From contig JAXGIS010000021.1 in assembly GCA_040770645.1 (NCBI GenBank), forward strand, positions 1-23,763: DNA of 23,763 nucleotides, read 5' to 3'. The notes beneath the pieces were generated by a model. That model did not search any database and was not told the origin of the DNA. It saw only the letters and a list, made by a program, of their open reading frames with translations. Source of the stretch: JAAYZX01 sp040770645 (lineage in GTDB: Bacteria > Actinomycetota > Thermoleophilia > RBG-16-64-13). Below, piece by piece: positions 8,303 through 14,749 of the stretch; position 1 is the first letter of the stretch; each line of letters opens with the position of its first letter. Both the position numbers and the translations under genes were made by a program.

Positions 8303-9013
8303 GTGTTCGTGATCCCTCCGGATACGTTCGGTACGGCGCGCGCGCTCGCCGATCCTACTCGATTTGAGGTCTGCAGCCGCATCGCCGAAGCGGATGGGCC
8401 CGTGACGGTGAAGGAGTTGACCAGATGGTTCTCGCTGCATCACAGCGCCATCCGTGTCCACCTGCGCAGGCTGGAAGAGGCCGGGCTCATCACGGCCGAG
8501 GCCGTACATCGCAGTGGCGTCGTCGGACGCCCGGAGCTCTCGTTCCGACCGGGGCCACGCGCCGTCAACATCCAACTTCCGCCCCGCAACCTCCAGTTCC
8601 TCGCTCAGTTGGCGCGTGAGTACTGCGCCGCCAACGACTCCAACACAGAAGGCTTGGCGACTTTCGGCGAGGAGTGGGGCCGCCGAGTCGCGCGTGAGCT
8701 CCCAGCCGGCCCCAAGGGCCCATTGCCGCTGGCCGCAGCCGTAGAGGTGGCGGCCGCCGCCCTGCGCGGCCTTGGTTGCGCCGCCAGAATAGAAAACGGT
8801 GAGGGGAGAGGCCTGGCACTCATTGAAGGCAGCTGCCTGTTCTCGCCCCTCTCCTCCTCGCACGCTCCCGTCGTGTGTCAGGTGCACCAAGCCTTGATAC
8901 GCGGCATGTTGCTCGAACTCACTGGGTCAAACGGATTCCGACTTGACCACGTGGCCAGCCTGGCCCTCGGTCACCGCACCTGCCGCACTCAGATCATCCC
9001 ATCGGCCTCCTGA
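8303..9013 (+). CDS. Winged-helix transcriptional regulator with SufR-like Cys/His C-terminal domain
   Basis: Probable DNA-binding sensor. Residues about 12-80 form an ArsR/SufR-type winged helix: ALADPTRFEVCSRIAEADGP, VTVKELTRWFSLHHSAIRVH (recognition helix), LRRLEEAGLI, then a basic wing. The C-terminal domain ends CLFSPLSSSHAPVVCQVHQA ... LGHRTCRTQI, placing Cys178, Cys192, His195 and Cys227 as in SufR-type regulators (C-x13-C-x2-H ... C), which bind an iron-sulfur cluster. Cluster binding is inferred from this spacing alone. Start GTG 8303 has GGGAG about 8 nt upstream; a second GTG six bases on is an alternative. No suf or isc genes are in view, so the target may be the upstream unknown gene or this operon itself. 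Confidence 0.75.
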   Translation: MFVIPPDTFGTARALADPTRFEVCSRIAEADGPVTVKELTRWFSLHHSAIRVHLRRLEEAGLITAEAVHRSGVVGRPELSFRPGPRAVNIQLPPRNLQFLAQLAREYCAANDSNTEGLATFGEEWGRRVARELPAGPKGPLPLAAAVEVAAAALRGLGCAARIENGEGRGLALIEGSCLFSPLSSSHAPVVCQVHQALIRGMLLELTGSNGFRLDHVASLALGHRTCRTQIIPSAS

Positions 9014-9129
9014 AGAGCGAGTTTGAAGGGCACGCCCGAGAGGCGCTTCTGAAGGGCAAGTCCGAGAAGCAAGTCCGCCAGACGTTCTCACTCCAAATCT
9101 CCGGTACTTGCCACTTACTGGTGGGTGCG

Positions 9130-9792
9130 TCAGACCCCGAGTTCAGCAAAGAGGTAGCCGGTCAGGGCCAGCCGGTATTGGAACCGCCCCCAGCCGCTGG
9201 ATCGAAGCACTGGCGCAATCTCCTCGCGGAAACGACTCACCGTTACCCACTCCGCATACTCCACCTCGTGTCTGTCCACGGGGGAAAGCGAAGGATATAC
9301 CGGCACCACCCCTGAGTAATCCGTACCGATGCCGGGCGGGAAGGCTGCCTGCGCGTGGCCGCAACCTTCCCCCGCTGGCGAGGCAGGTTCCATGGTGAAC
9401 ACATGAGACGTCCACGGACGACGCCTGGAACCGCAGGTGAACAGAACCCGCATCCTCAACACGTACCGGCACGGGTTAACGAGTAGGCCGGTCTCCTCCC
9501 AAGCCTCTCTGGCGCCCGCCTCGGCTATCGATTCGCCGGGTTCCACTCCGCCCGTTGCCGCCCACAGAGCCCCGGGCGGATCCGAGGGTTTGTGGATCAG
9601 CGCCATGGCCGCACCGCAGAACGTGAAGACCGTGACGTCGTGAAAGCGAGTATCGCCGCAGATGCGCTCGATCAAGTCGAGTTCCCATGGGAGGATCTCC
9701 TGCTGAATACCCACCACCCGCGGCACACCGTACGCCGCCTCGGCGGTGCGCACCAGATCGACCCCCACACCGTCTGCGCATCTGCTCCTCAT
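9130..9792 (-). CDS. Nudix hydrolase
   Basis: Nudix enzymes hydrolyse nucleoside diphosphates linked to another moiety. A complete, perfect Nudix box G-x5-E-x7-REUxEExGU occupies residues 81-103 (GGVEPGE ... REAWEETGLL); its glutamates bind the catalytic metals. I chose ATG 9792 (220 residues) because GAGGTGG precedes it by about 7 nt; the frame is open further upstream into the intergenic region. Residues 1-55 precede the Nudix fold and contain no known domain. The segment after the box is rich in Arg/Pro/Gly and less family-like. It is divergent from the HIT gene (108-bp gap); both handle nucleotide derivatives, but divergence alone does not link them. Confidence 0.85.
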   Translation of the reverse strand: MRSRCADGVGVDLVRTAEAAYGVPRVVGIQQEILPWELDLIERICGDTRFHDVTVFTFCGAAMALIHKPSDPPGALWAATGGVEPGESIAEAGAREAWEETGLLVNPCRYVLRMRVLFTCGSRRRPWTSHVFTMEPASPAGEGCGHAQAAFPPGIGTDYSGVVPVYPSLSPVDRHEVEYAEWVTVSRFREEIAPVLRSSGWGRFQYRLALTGYLFAELGV

Positions 9793-9900
9793 TCGTGTTC
9801 CACCTCGCCCATAACGTGCTGTATGTTCCGCCCACGGAGCTCCACGAGTACAATGGGACCGGTCGGGGCTGCACCCGCCCTGCACGAGAAGGGAGAACGC

Positions 9901-10389
9901 TTGGACGTCATGTGGGCACCGTGGAGAATGGAGTACATCGGATCACCCAAACCTACGGGCTGCATCTTCTGCGAGAAACCCACCGCGGGAGACGACCCGG
10001 CCAATCACATCGTATGGAGAGGCAATCACGCGTTCGTGTTGCTCAACGCCTACCCCTACAACAACGGGCACCTCATGGTAGCGCCGTACAAACATATCGC
10101 CAACCTAGAAGACTTGGCCCCCGATGTCACGGCCGAGATGATGCGGCTCTGCCAAGACGCCATCCGGGCCCTCAAGCGGGACTTCAACCCAGACGGCGTC
10201 AACATGGGCATTAACCTGGGATCCGCCGCCGGTGCGGGGGTCAAGGATCACCTTCACATCCACGTGGTACCCCGCTGGAACGGCGACACGAACTTCATGT
10301 CCGTGATCACCGACACGCGGGTCATCCCTCAATCACTGGACGAATCGTACCGCATTCTCCACGCAGCGTTCACGGCGCTACGGGACTGA
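9901..10389 (+). CDS. HIT-family nucleotide hydrolase/phosphorylase (Ap4A phosphorylase-like)
   Basis: Histidine-triad proteins cleave dinucleoside polyphosphates or nucleoside phosphoramidates. The N-terminus WAPWRMEYI, then CIFCEKP (zinc-binding Cys pair), LLNAYPYNNGHLMVAPYKH and the triad HLHIHVVPRW are all present and typical of the actinobacterial-type Ap4A phosphorylase group. Two starts compete: TTG 9901, five bases after AAGGGAG, or ATG 9910, with a spacing of 14. I prefer TTG 9901 (162 residues). The last 20 bp overlap the 3' end of the convergent DUF1385 gene, so no terminator can lie between them. Confidence 0.88.
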   Translation: MDVMWAPWRMEYIGSPKPTGCIFCEKPTAGDDPANHIVWRGNHAFVLLNAYPYNNGHLMVAPYKHIANLEDLAPDVTAEMMRLCQDAIRALKRDFNPDGVNMGINLGSAAGAGVKDHLHIHVVPRWNGDTNFMSVITDTRVIPQSLDESYRILHAAFTALRD

Positions 10390-11242
10390 GGGCGTCGACC
10401 CGTCCGGCGCGCTCGCCGCCGCCTTGTTCCAAATCGAGGAGACGCGCCAGCGCCGTTTGGGCCACGGCCAGTTGCTCCGCCGCCGGCTCACGAGTGGTCA
10501 GTCTGCGCTGGAGCAGTTCCCCGGGAGCCAATAGCCATCGAGTGACACGTGCACCGGGATGCTTGGCCGCCCACCGCACTAGCTCAAAAGCTCCCATCAG
10601 ACTGAGAAGGCCCACCGCCGCGTTGGCTCCGGGGAGGGGACCCCGTGCGGAGGCGCGCACGGCTGCGCTCCCCACCGCATTCAGAGCCAGCAGCGGCCCC
10701 ACCAGATTGGATCCGCAGCGCTCGTGTTCTCTGGCGGCCGCAGCCGCGTCGGCGGCTGCGGTGGGATCAGAGCCCACACTCTGCTCGTAGGCCGCGATGC
10801 TCTTGTGCTCCGCGCCGTGATACGCAGCCAGATTCGATCCGCGTAGTGCAACCACCGCCGGGGCCAACGACAAGGCCACAGCCGCCAACTCCTGCCCCAG
10901 AGCCAAAGCCGGCGTAACCTTCCCACGACGCCCCCTCAGAGACGTCAACGCCACGGTGGAGAGCACCATGGTGCCCAAAACTGCAGGAGACTGTAGGGGC
11001 AATTTCGCTTGAGGCAGCGCCCGTTTGGCCTGCGCCAAGGCCACCATGCCTTCCACCAAGCGCAACGGCCCCCGCAACAACGGGATCGACTCAACCTCGG
11101 AGCGCGCAGCTAGGGACAGGCCTTTGGCACCTCCGGCCACGGCTATGGTGCCGTCGGTCTGCCTCACCGCTGCCGACCAATGCTCCGCCGTCTGAAACAA
11201 CACCCCATTCTCCAGGGCCATTCCGCCGATCTTGAGCCTCAC
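10370..11242 (-). CDS. DUF1385 (YqhQ-like) membrane protein
   Basis: Function unknown. The family signature is present: IGGMALENGVLF at the start, AVRQTDGTIAV, PLLRGPLRLVEGMVAL, two or more hydrophobic segments (about 86-102 and 115-134), then YHGAEHKSIAAYE (about 141-153) with REHERCGSNL (about 171-180). These His/Glu/Cys residues are conserved and could bind a metal (inference). The C-terminus LLQRRLTTREPAAEQLAVA is also family-typical. Start GTG 11242 overlaps the MFS stop as GTGA, so it is translationally coupled to the transporter. It is last in the HD-GYP-MFS-DUF1385 operon and overlaps the HIT gene tail to tail by 20 bp. Confidence 0.85.
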   Translation of the reverse strand: MRLKIGGMALENGVLFQTAEHWSAAVRQTDGTIAVAGGAKGLSLAARSEVESIPLLRGPLRLVEGMVALAQAKRALPQAKLPLQSPAVLGTMVLSTVALTSLRGRRGKVTPALALGQELAAVALSLAPAVVALRGSNLAAYHGAEHKSIAAYEQSVGSDPTAAADAAAAAREHERCGSNLVGPLLALNAVGSAAVRASARGPLPGANAAVGLLSLMGAFELVRWAAKHPGARVTRWLLAPGELLQRRLTTREPAAEQLAVAQTALARLLDLEQGGGERAGRVDALSPVAP

Positions 11243-12492
11243 GGCACCTCGCTTTCAGTCATGATCAAAGCACTCTGCGCTACACCAGGAGATGCCGCCA
11301 CCACCGGGTTCTTACGCTTCCAGCGCAGGTAGGGAAGAAGGATGATGGGGCCCAGCACTATGGAGGCCCCCCCGGCCAGCAGATACAGGTTGTTGATGCC
11401 GAGGGCGTTTCCCAATACACCGCCCAAGAACAGGCCGGCTGCACCGCTCAACTGACCCAGCCCGGCCCGCAGCGCGATGATGCGTCCTTTGTCCGGTCGC
11501 GGCTCGATCTCCTGGAACAGGGTCATAGATCCCACCACAACGCCCACGTTGGCCACCGCGGCCACGGTGAGCAGGGCCACGGCGGGCCAGAAGCCGCCCC
11601 CGAAGCCCACGCCGAGGAAGCACAGCCCCATGACCGTGCCGCACACCACCGTATACGCGTTGCGATCACCCTTGCAATTTGCGCACGGCCAAGGCACCGC
11701 CCACGATCCACCCCGCGGACGTAATCACCTCCATAGCCGCCAGCCCTTGCGGCCCACGCCCATAGACCTCCAGCGCCAGACCGTAGGCATTGGGAGTGCT
11801 CATCATCACAAAAGCCATGGGCAACAGCGCGTAGAGCACGTTGGTGCGCAACACCGGCCGCTCCCACATACGCGCCATGGCCAGCGGTGCCTCGCTCAAA
11901 AGCTGGGGAGACTGCTCGTAGCGGCATCTTGGCGCAGGACCGGCACTCCCATAAGCAGCACGGCGGATAGAACGTAGCTCACGGCGTCAATGGCGAAAGT
12001 GGCGAAGTAGCCTATGGTCGCCACCAGCACCCCGCCCACCAGGTATCCGCCCAACTCCGCCCCATCGCGGGCAATACTCAGATAGGAGTTGGCCCGCATC
12101 AACTCAGACTGGGGGACCAAGTCTCCAATGAGCTTGATCTGGCTGGGATTGAAGATGGAAGTGAAGATCCCCATCATCGCCGCCACTACGTACACCAGTG
12201 CCACAGATGCCCCGGCCGCGAAGGGGAGGGCCATGACCATCGCCCCTCGGACCAAATCAGACAGCACCATGAGCGTACGACTGGGATAGTGGTCCAGCAG
12301 CGCGCCACCCACGAAGCTCGTTACGACAACGGGCAGGGTGGACGCCGCCAGAATGCCACCCATGTGCAGGACGGAGCCGGTCCGTTGGAACACCATGACG
12401 GCCAGCGCCACGGTGGTCACGGAGCTTCCGATGGTGGACAGCGCCTGAGCCGCGAGAATCAGCCAGAGTGATTTCGTTCGTGAAGCAGCCAG
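11239..12492 (-). CDS. Major facilitator superfamily transporter (two apparent frameshifts)
   Basis: A 12-TM-type exporter/importer of about 417 residues when repaired. Segment 1 (to 11896) holds TM1-6, including the loop DHYPSRTLMVLSDLVRG after TM2, the family position for G-x3-D-R motifs. It ends in SLPSF-stop, where one T missing from the T4 run at 11898-11901 returns the frame to LSEAPLAMARMWERPVL. Segment 2 ends at RKLQG-stop near the GGG at 11669-11671; the next frame continues GDRNAYTVVCGTVMGL with TM9-12. Neither break removes conserved sequence. The start is uncertain: no ATG/GTG is available after the HD-GYP stop, so CTG 12492, following AGGAGAAGGGGG, is my best choice. The substrate is unknown. 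It is coupled to DUF1385 downstream. Confidence 0.8.
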
Positions 12493-12547
12493 CCGACCCC
12501 CTTCTCCTCGGCGAGGAACGATATCACATAGACGGCGTGCTGCTTCC

Positions 12548-13951
12548 TCAACCCCTGTCGCGCAGGAAGCGGACCTTCTGGAACTGCAGGTGGAAGTCGG
12601 CGTGCTCGGAGGTACGGTATTCGTGGTTGGCCCTGAGCAGAACGGCGATGAAGGCATCGGCGGCGACGGGATCGAACTGACGCCCTCTGGCGTTCCAACT
12701 CGGCGATAGCTTCCCCTGGAGTCTTCTTGGCGTGATAGGGGCGATCGGAGACCATGGCCGAGTATGAGTCGGCCACGCTCACTATTCTGCTCAGCAGAGG
12801 AATTTGCTCTCCACTCAAGCCGTGAGGATAGCCGTGGCCGTCGAACCGCTCATGGTGATGGAGCACCACCAAGCTCAGCTCCTCGAACTCGCTCATGTCG
12901 GAGAGATCCTGTGCCCGGCCACAGAGTGATATTTGATGACTTCCCAGCTCTCCGGCGACAGCTTCTCTTTGCTGCCCAGCACCTCGTCGGGCACGCTGAT
13001 CTTCCCCAAGTCATGCAGAAGCCCGGCAAGATGCGCGAGGTTACGCTGTCGTCTGCTCAGCCCGAGCTCGCGGGCGATATCGAAGGAGTATTGGGCCACA
13101 CTGGCCGAGTGCTGCGCGGTGTAGTTGTCTTTGAGGTCGAGAGCCGTGATCATGCTGGCCGCCATCTGCATGGAGAAACGCTCCAACCTCTTGGCCAACT
13201 CCATCTCCCGGGCGTAAACGCGGAAGGCATAGATGAGGCCGAAGACCGGCAGGAAGAAGAGGGCGAAGCCGAACGGGCCGGAGTGCTGGTAGCTGTAGGC
13301 GAGACCCAGACTGAGAATCAAGAAGAATATCTGGAAGAGGAGGAAGGGCTGAATGGCCTCCTTGAAGTAGGCGCCGGGCCCCAGCCCGCGCCTCAACCAT
13401 GCGATGGGGACAAACAGCGCGTAATCCACTATCTGGTAAGCGATACCTGCCACCACGCCGCCCACGGCGAGGCCCACCCCGGCAATCTCGGCTCCCTCGG
13501 GCACAAACGCGGACCCCACGGCGATATACACCAGGCCACAAGTGCCTCCGGCCAGAACAAAGACGCTGAAGTGCGCAATGTTACGCAGCAACTGACCTCG
13601 CTGCCACCAACTGACCACGGCGGCTCCCGAAACCACCGCCCCAACCAGGGGACCGAGGATAACGGCGGCAAGGAAGTCGGGTAGGAAGCTGGCCGAGACT
13701 TCGACGCGGTCTCCCACTTTGACCCGGTAGCGATCCGCAAAGGCGCCGGCCGAGATGAAGAAGAGCGTACCCCAGATGGTGCCCCACAGACTAAACGGGA
13801 TAGCCGCAAACCACTGGTCGCGCGTGAGGGCCAGGATCAAGAGCATGGCAACGGCGCCCAAGGTTATGACTGCCACATAGGCGGTAGTCCACAACGCTCG
13901 GGCGCCGTTCCCGGTTGTGACACCAACTGGGGCTGCTTCAGGTGAGCCCAC
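12548..13951 (-). CDS. Integral-membrane HD-GYP domain protein, probable cyclic-di-GMP phosphodiesterase (two apparent frameshifts)
   Basis: HD-GYP domains hydrolyse cyclic di-GMP. The repaired protein is about 468 residues. Residues 1-255 contain about seven hydrophobic helices (for example WTTAYVAVITLGAVAMLLIL and FLLFQIFFLILSLGLAYSYQ), a membrane sensor I cannot assign to a named MASE family. The catalytic domain starts at about 270: QHSASVAQYSFDIARELGLS, HLAGLLHDLGKISVPDEVL (HD), and HHHERFDGHGYPHGL (GYP). A stop after AGHRI is repaired by one C near 12904, restoring RILSDMSEFEEL. A second break at the GGG 12683-12685 restores QFDPVAADAFIAVLL and a natural end at RFLRDRG. Start GTG 13951 is the first in frame after an upstream TGA. 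It leads an operon with the MFS and DUF1385 genes behind a long leader. Confidence 0.85.
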
Positions 13952-14295
13952 GGACCCTCATCTTCGTCTCAGGTGCCTGCCTCCACTCTGATTTCTTCGG
14001 CAGAAATGCGCATTAGCTTGAGAGGAAAGTCACCTTGAGGACCCGGGGTTCAGACAGACACAGAGATCACCAGGTGCCGCTTTTCATGGCTCCTCCTCTC
14101 CCCCTGCCTGCGCGTCACCCCGCGGGCGTCGACAAGCCGCCACGCGATTTGAACGCATGCCGAGGTTCGCTCCCTTTCTCCAATGGCGGCAGATCCGAAA
14201 TGGTCCCATCCACCGGATACTGCCTTCCCTTGCCGGCAAGCAGGTTTCCCATCCAAGAGGGCCGAAGCCGCTTCCTGTCCTGCAAGGGCAATATT
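13952..14295 (-). promoter_or_regulatory. Long hairpin-rich 5' leader of the HD-GYP operon, candidate riboswitch or attenuator
   Basis: From the promoter at 14296-14324 the transcript would run about 340 nt before the GTG at 13951. Successive local stems are visible on the minus strand: CCCTTGC/GCAAGGG (14288-14282 with 14233-14227); ATCCG/CGGAT enclosing TGG/CCA (14218-14193); TGCCG/CGGCA (14191-14158); ATGCG/CGCGT closed by a TTCAAAT loop (14158-14142); GGCG/CGCC (14141-14125). A cUUCGg tetraloop (around 14266) and the palindrome cttgccggcaag (14229-14240) add to this. No GEMM (c-di-GMP-I) core such as GGGACGCAAAGCC is present, and I recognise no known class. High GC raises chance pairing, so this is a hypothesis. 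Confidence 0.4.
14067..14087 (-). other. Possible leader-peptide mini-ORF (MKSGTW) with a strong ribosome site
   Basis: On the minus strand AGGAGGAG stands 3 nt upstream of ATG 14087, the best ribosome site in this region, yet the frame closes after six codons (ATG to TGA). If one A were added to the AAAA after the ATG, the frame would read MKKRHLVISVSV before a stop. It may therefore be a true leader peptide or the start of a small frame-broken gene. Confidence 0.3.
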
Positions 14296-14324
14296 AAGCT
14301 AGGCTAAATCGCATCATTTGTCAA
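14296..14324 (-). promoter_or_regulatory. Sigma70-type promoter of the HD-GYP operon
   Basis: Consensus -35 TTGACA (14324-14319), optimal 17-bp spacer, and -10-like TAGCTT (14301-14296) on the minus strand. Predicted start near 14289. The surrounding AT-rich patch contrasts with the GC-rich neighbourhood. Confidence 0.55.
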
Positions 14325-14402
14325 CTTCACGCATAGTATTCCGCTCTCCACACTCGAGATTCTGTGTTCTATGTGCCGTGTCGTAGCAGGTGCCCGTGCA
14401 GG

Positions 14403-14416
14403 TACAATGCGATGCT
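14403..14416 (+). promoter_or_regulatory. -10 element giving a leaderless mRNA for the small winged-helix gene
   Basis: TACAAT at 14403-14408 is followed by eight bases and the ATG at 14417, so the transcript should begin at or next to the start codon. No Shine-Dalgarno sequence is present. The -35 region around 14380-14386 is poor. Confidence 0.45.
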
Positions 14417-14674
14417 ATGAAATTGAGCCAGAAGCAACTTGAGATACTTATTTATTTGGCCGCAACGCATGAGCGTGACCCAAGAGCCGAGGTCCCACTG
14501 CAGGAGCTGGAGCACGAACTCGGACTGAACCACGAGGAAGCCCGCGCCGCCGTCGTCGACCTGGTCGGAGCCGGCCTGGCTCAAGCGGACTTATTCCCCG
14601 TGAACGTCTGGGCACAGATCACGGACGAAGGGCTGGCCATTTGCCGGCGGGTCGCCGAGGGTGGGCCGGCCTGA
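14417..14674 (+). CDS. Small winged-helix (MarR-like) DNA-binding protein
   Basis: An 85-residue protein that is mostly a single winged helix: LSQKQLEILIYLAATHERDP (helix 1), VPLQELEHELGLNHEEARAA (helix-turn-helix), VVDLVGAGLAQADL (recognition helix and start of wing), VWAQITDEGLAICRRVAEGG (C-terminal helix). Size and layout match stand-alone MarR/PadR-like DNA-binding modules without an effector domain. ATG 14417 is preferred because helix 1 begins directly after it and a -10 element lies just upstream. It is flanked by the divergent HD-GYP operon leader and the convergent glgP; either could be its target, but this is only inference from position. Confidence 0.6.
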   Translation: MKLSQKQLEILIYLAATHERDPRAEVPLQELEHELGLNHEEARAAVVDLVGAGLAQADLFPVNVWAQITDEGLAICRRVAEGGPA

Positions 14675-14682
14675 ACCCAGAA

Positions 14683-14696
14683 CCCTGGACCCAGGG
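14683..14696. terminator. Weak hairpin between the winged-helix gene and glgP
   Basis: ccctg-gacc-caggg: 5-bp stem with a 4-nt loop, 9 bp past the winged-helix stop, between convergent genes. Short and without a T-run; low confidence. Confidence 0.25.
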
Positions 14697-14749
14697 CCGA
14701 GGACCGGCCGGCACCCCTGCACTGCATCGTTGCCGCTACCTTACGGGCC

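Noticed and set aside
9014..9129. Imperfect repeat tgaagggca...ccgaga (two copies) after the SufR-like gene
   Set aside because: Two diverged copies of about 20 bp, not enough for a repeat family; no array continues and no terminator stem forms.
14142..14158. tRNA T-arm-like element on the minus strand (ATGCG-TTCAAAT-CGCGT)
   Set aside because: No D-arm or anticodon arm at the right distance, and no 7-bp acceptor partner at tRNA spacing; the only matching GCCGCCA/TGGCGGC pair is too close (41 nt apart). Kept only as one stem of the leader.
14050..14290. Open frame through the HD-GYP leader (WDHFGSAAIGERERT and so on)
   Set aside because: No start with a ribosome site, no recognisable motif, and arginine/alanine-rich composition typical of chance frames in GC-rich DNA.
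13952..14295. Cyclic-di-GMP-I, cobalamin, ydaO or TPP riboswitch in the HD-GYP leader
   Set aside because: I looked for their invariant cores (for example GGGACGCAAAGCC, GCCACTG, the TPP CTGAGA box) and found none. AAACCTGC resembles part of a B12 box, but the rest is missing.
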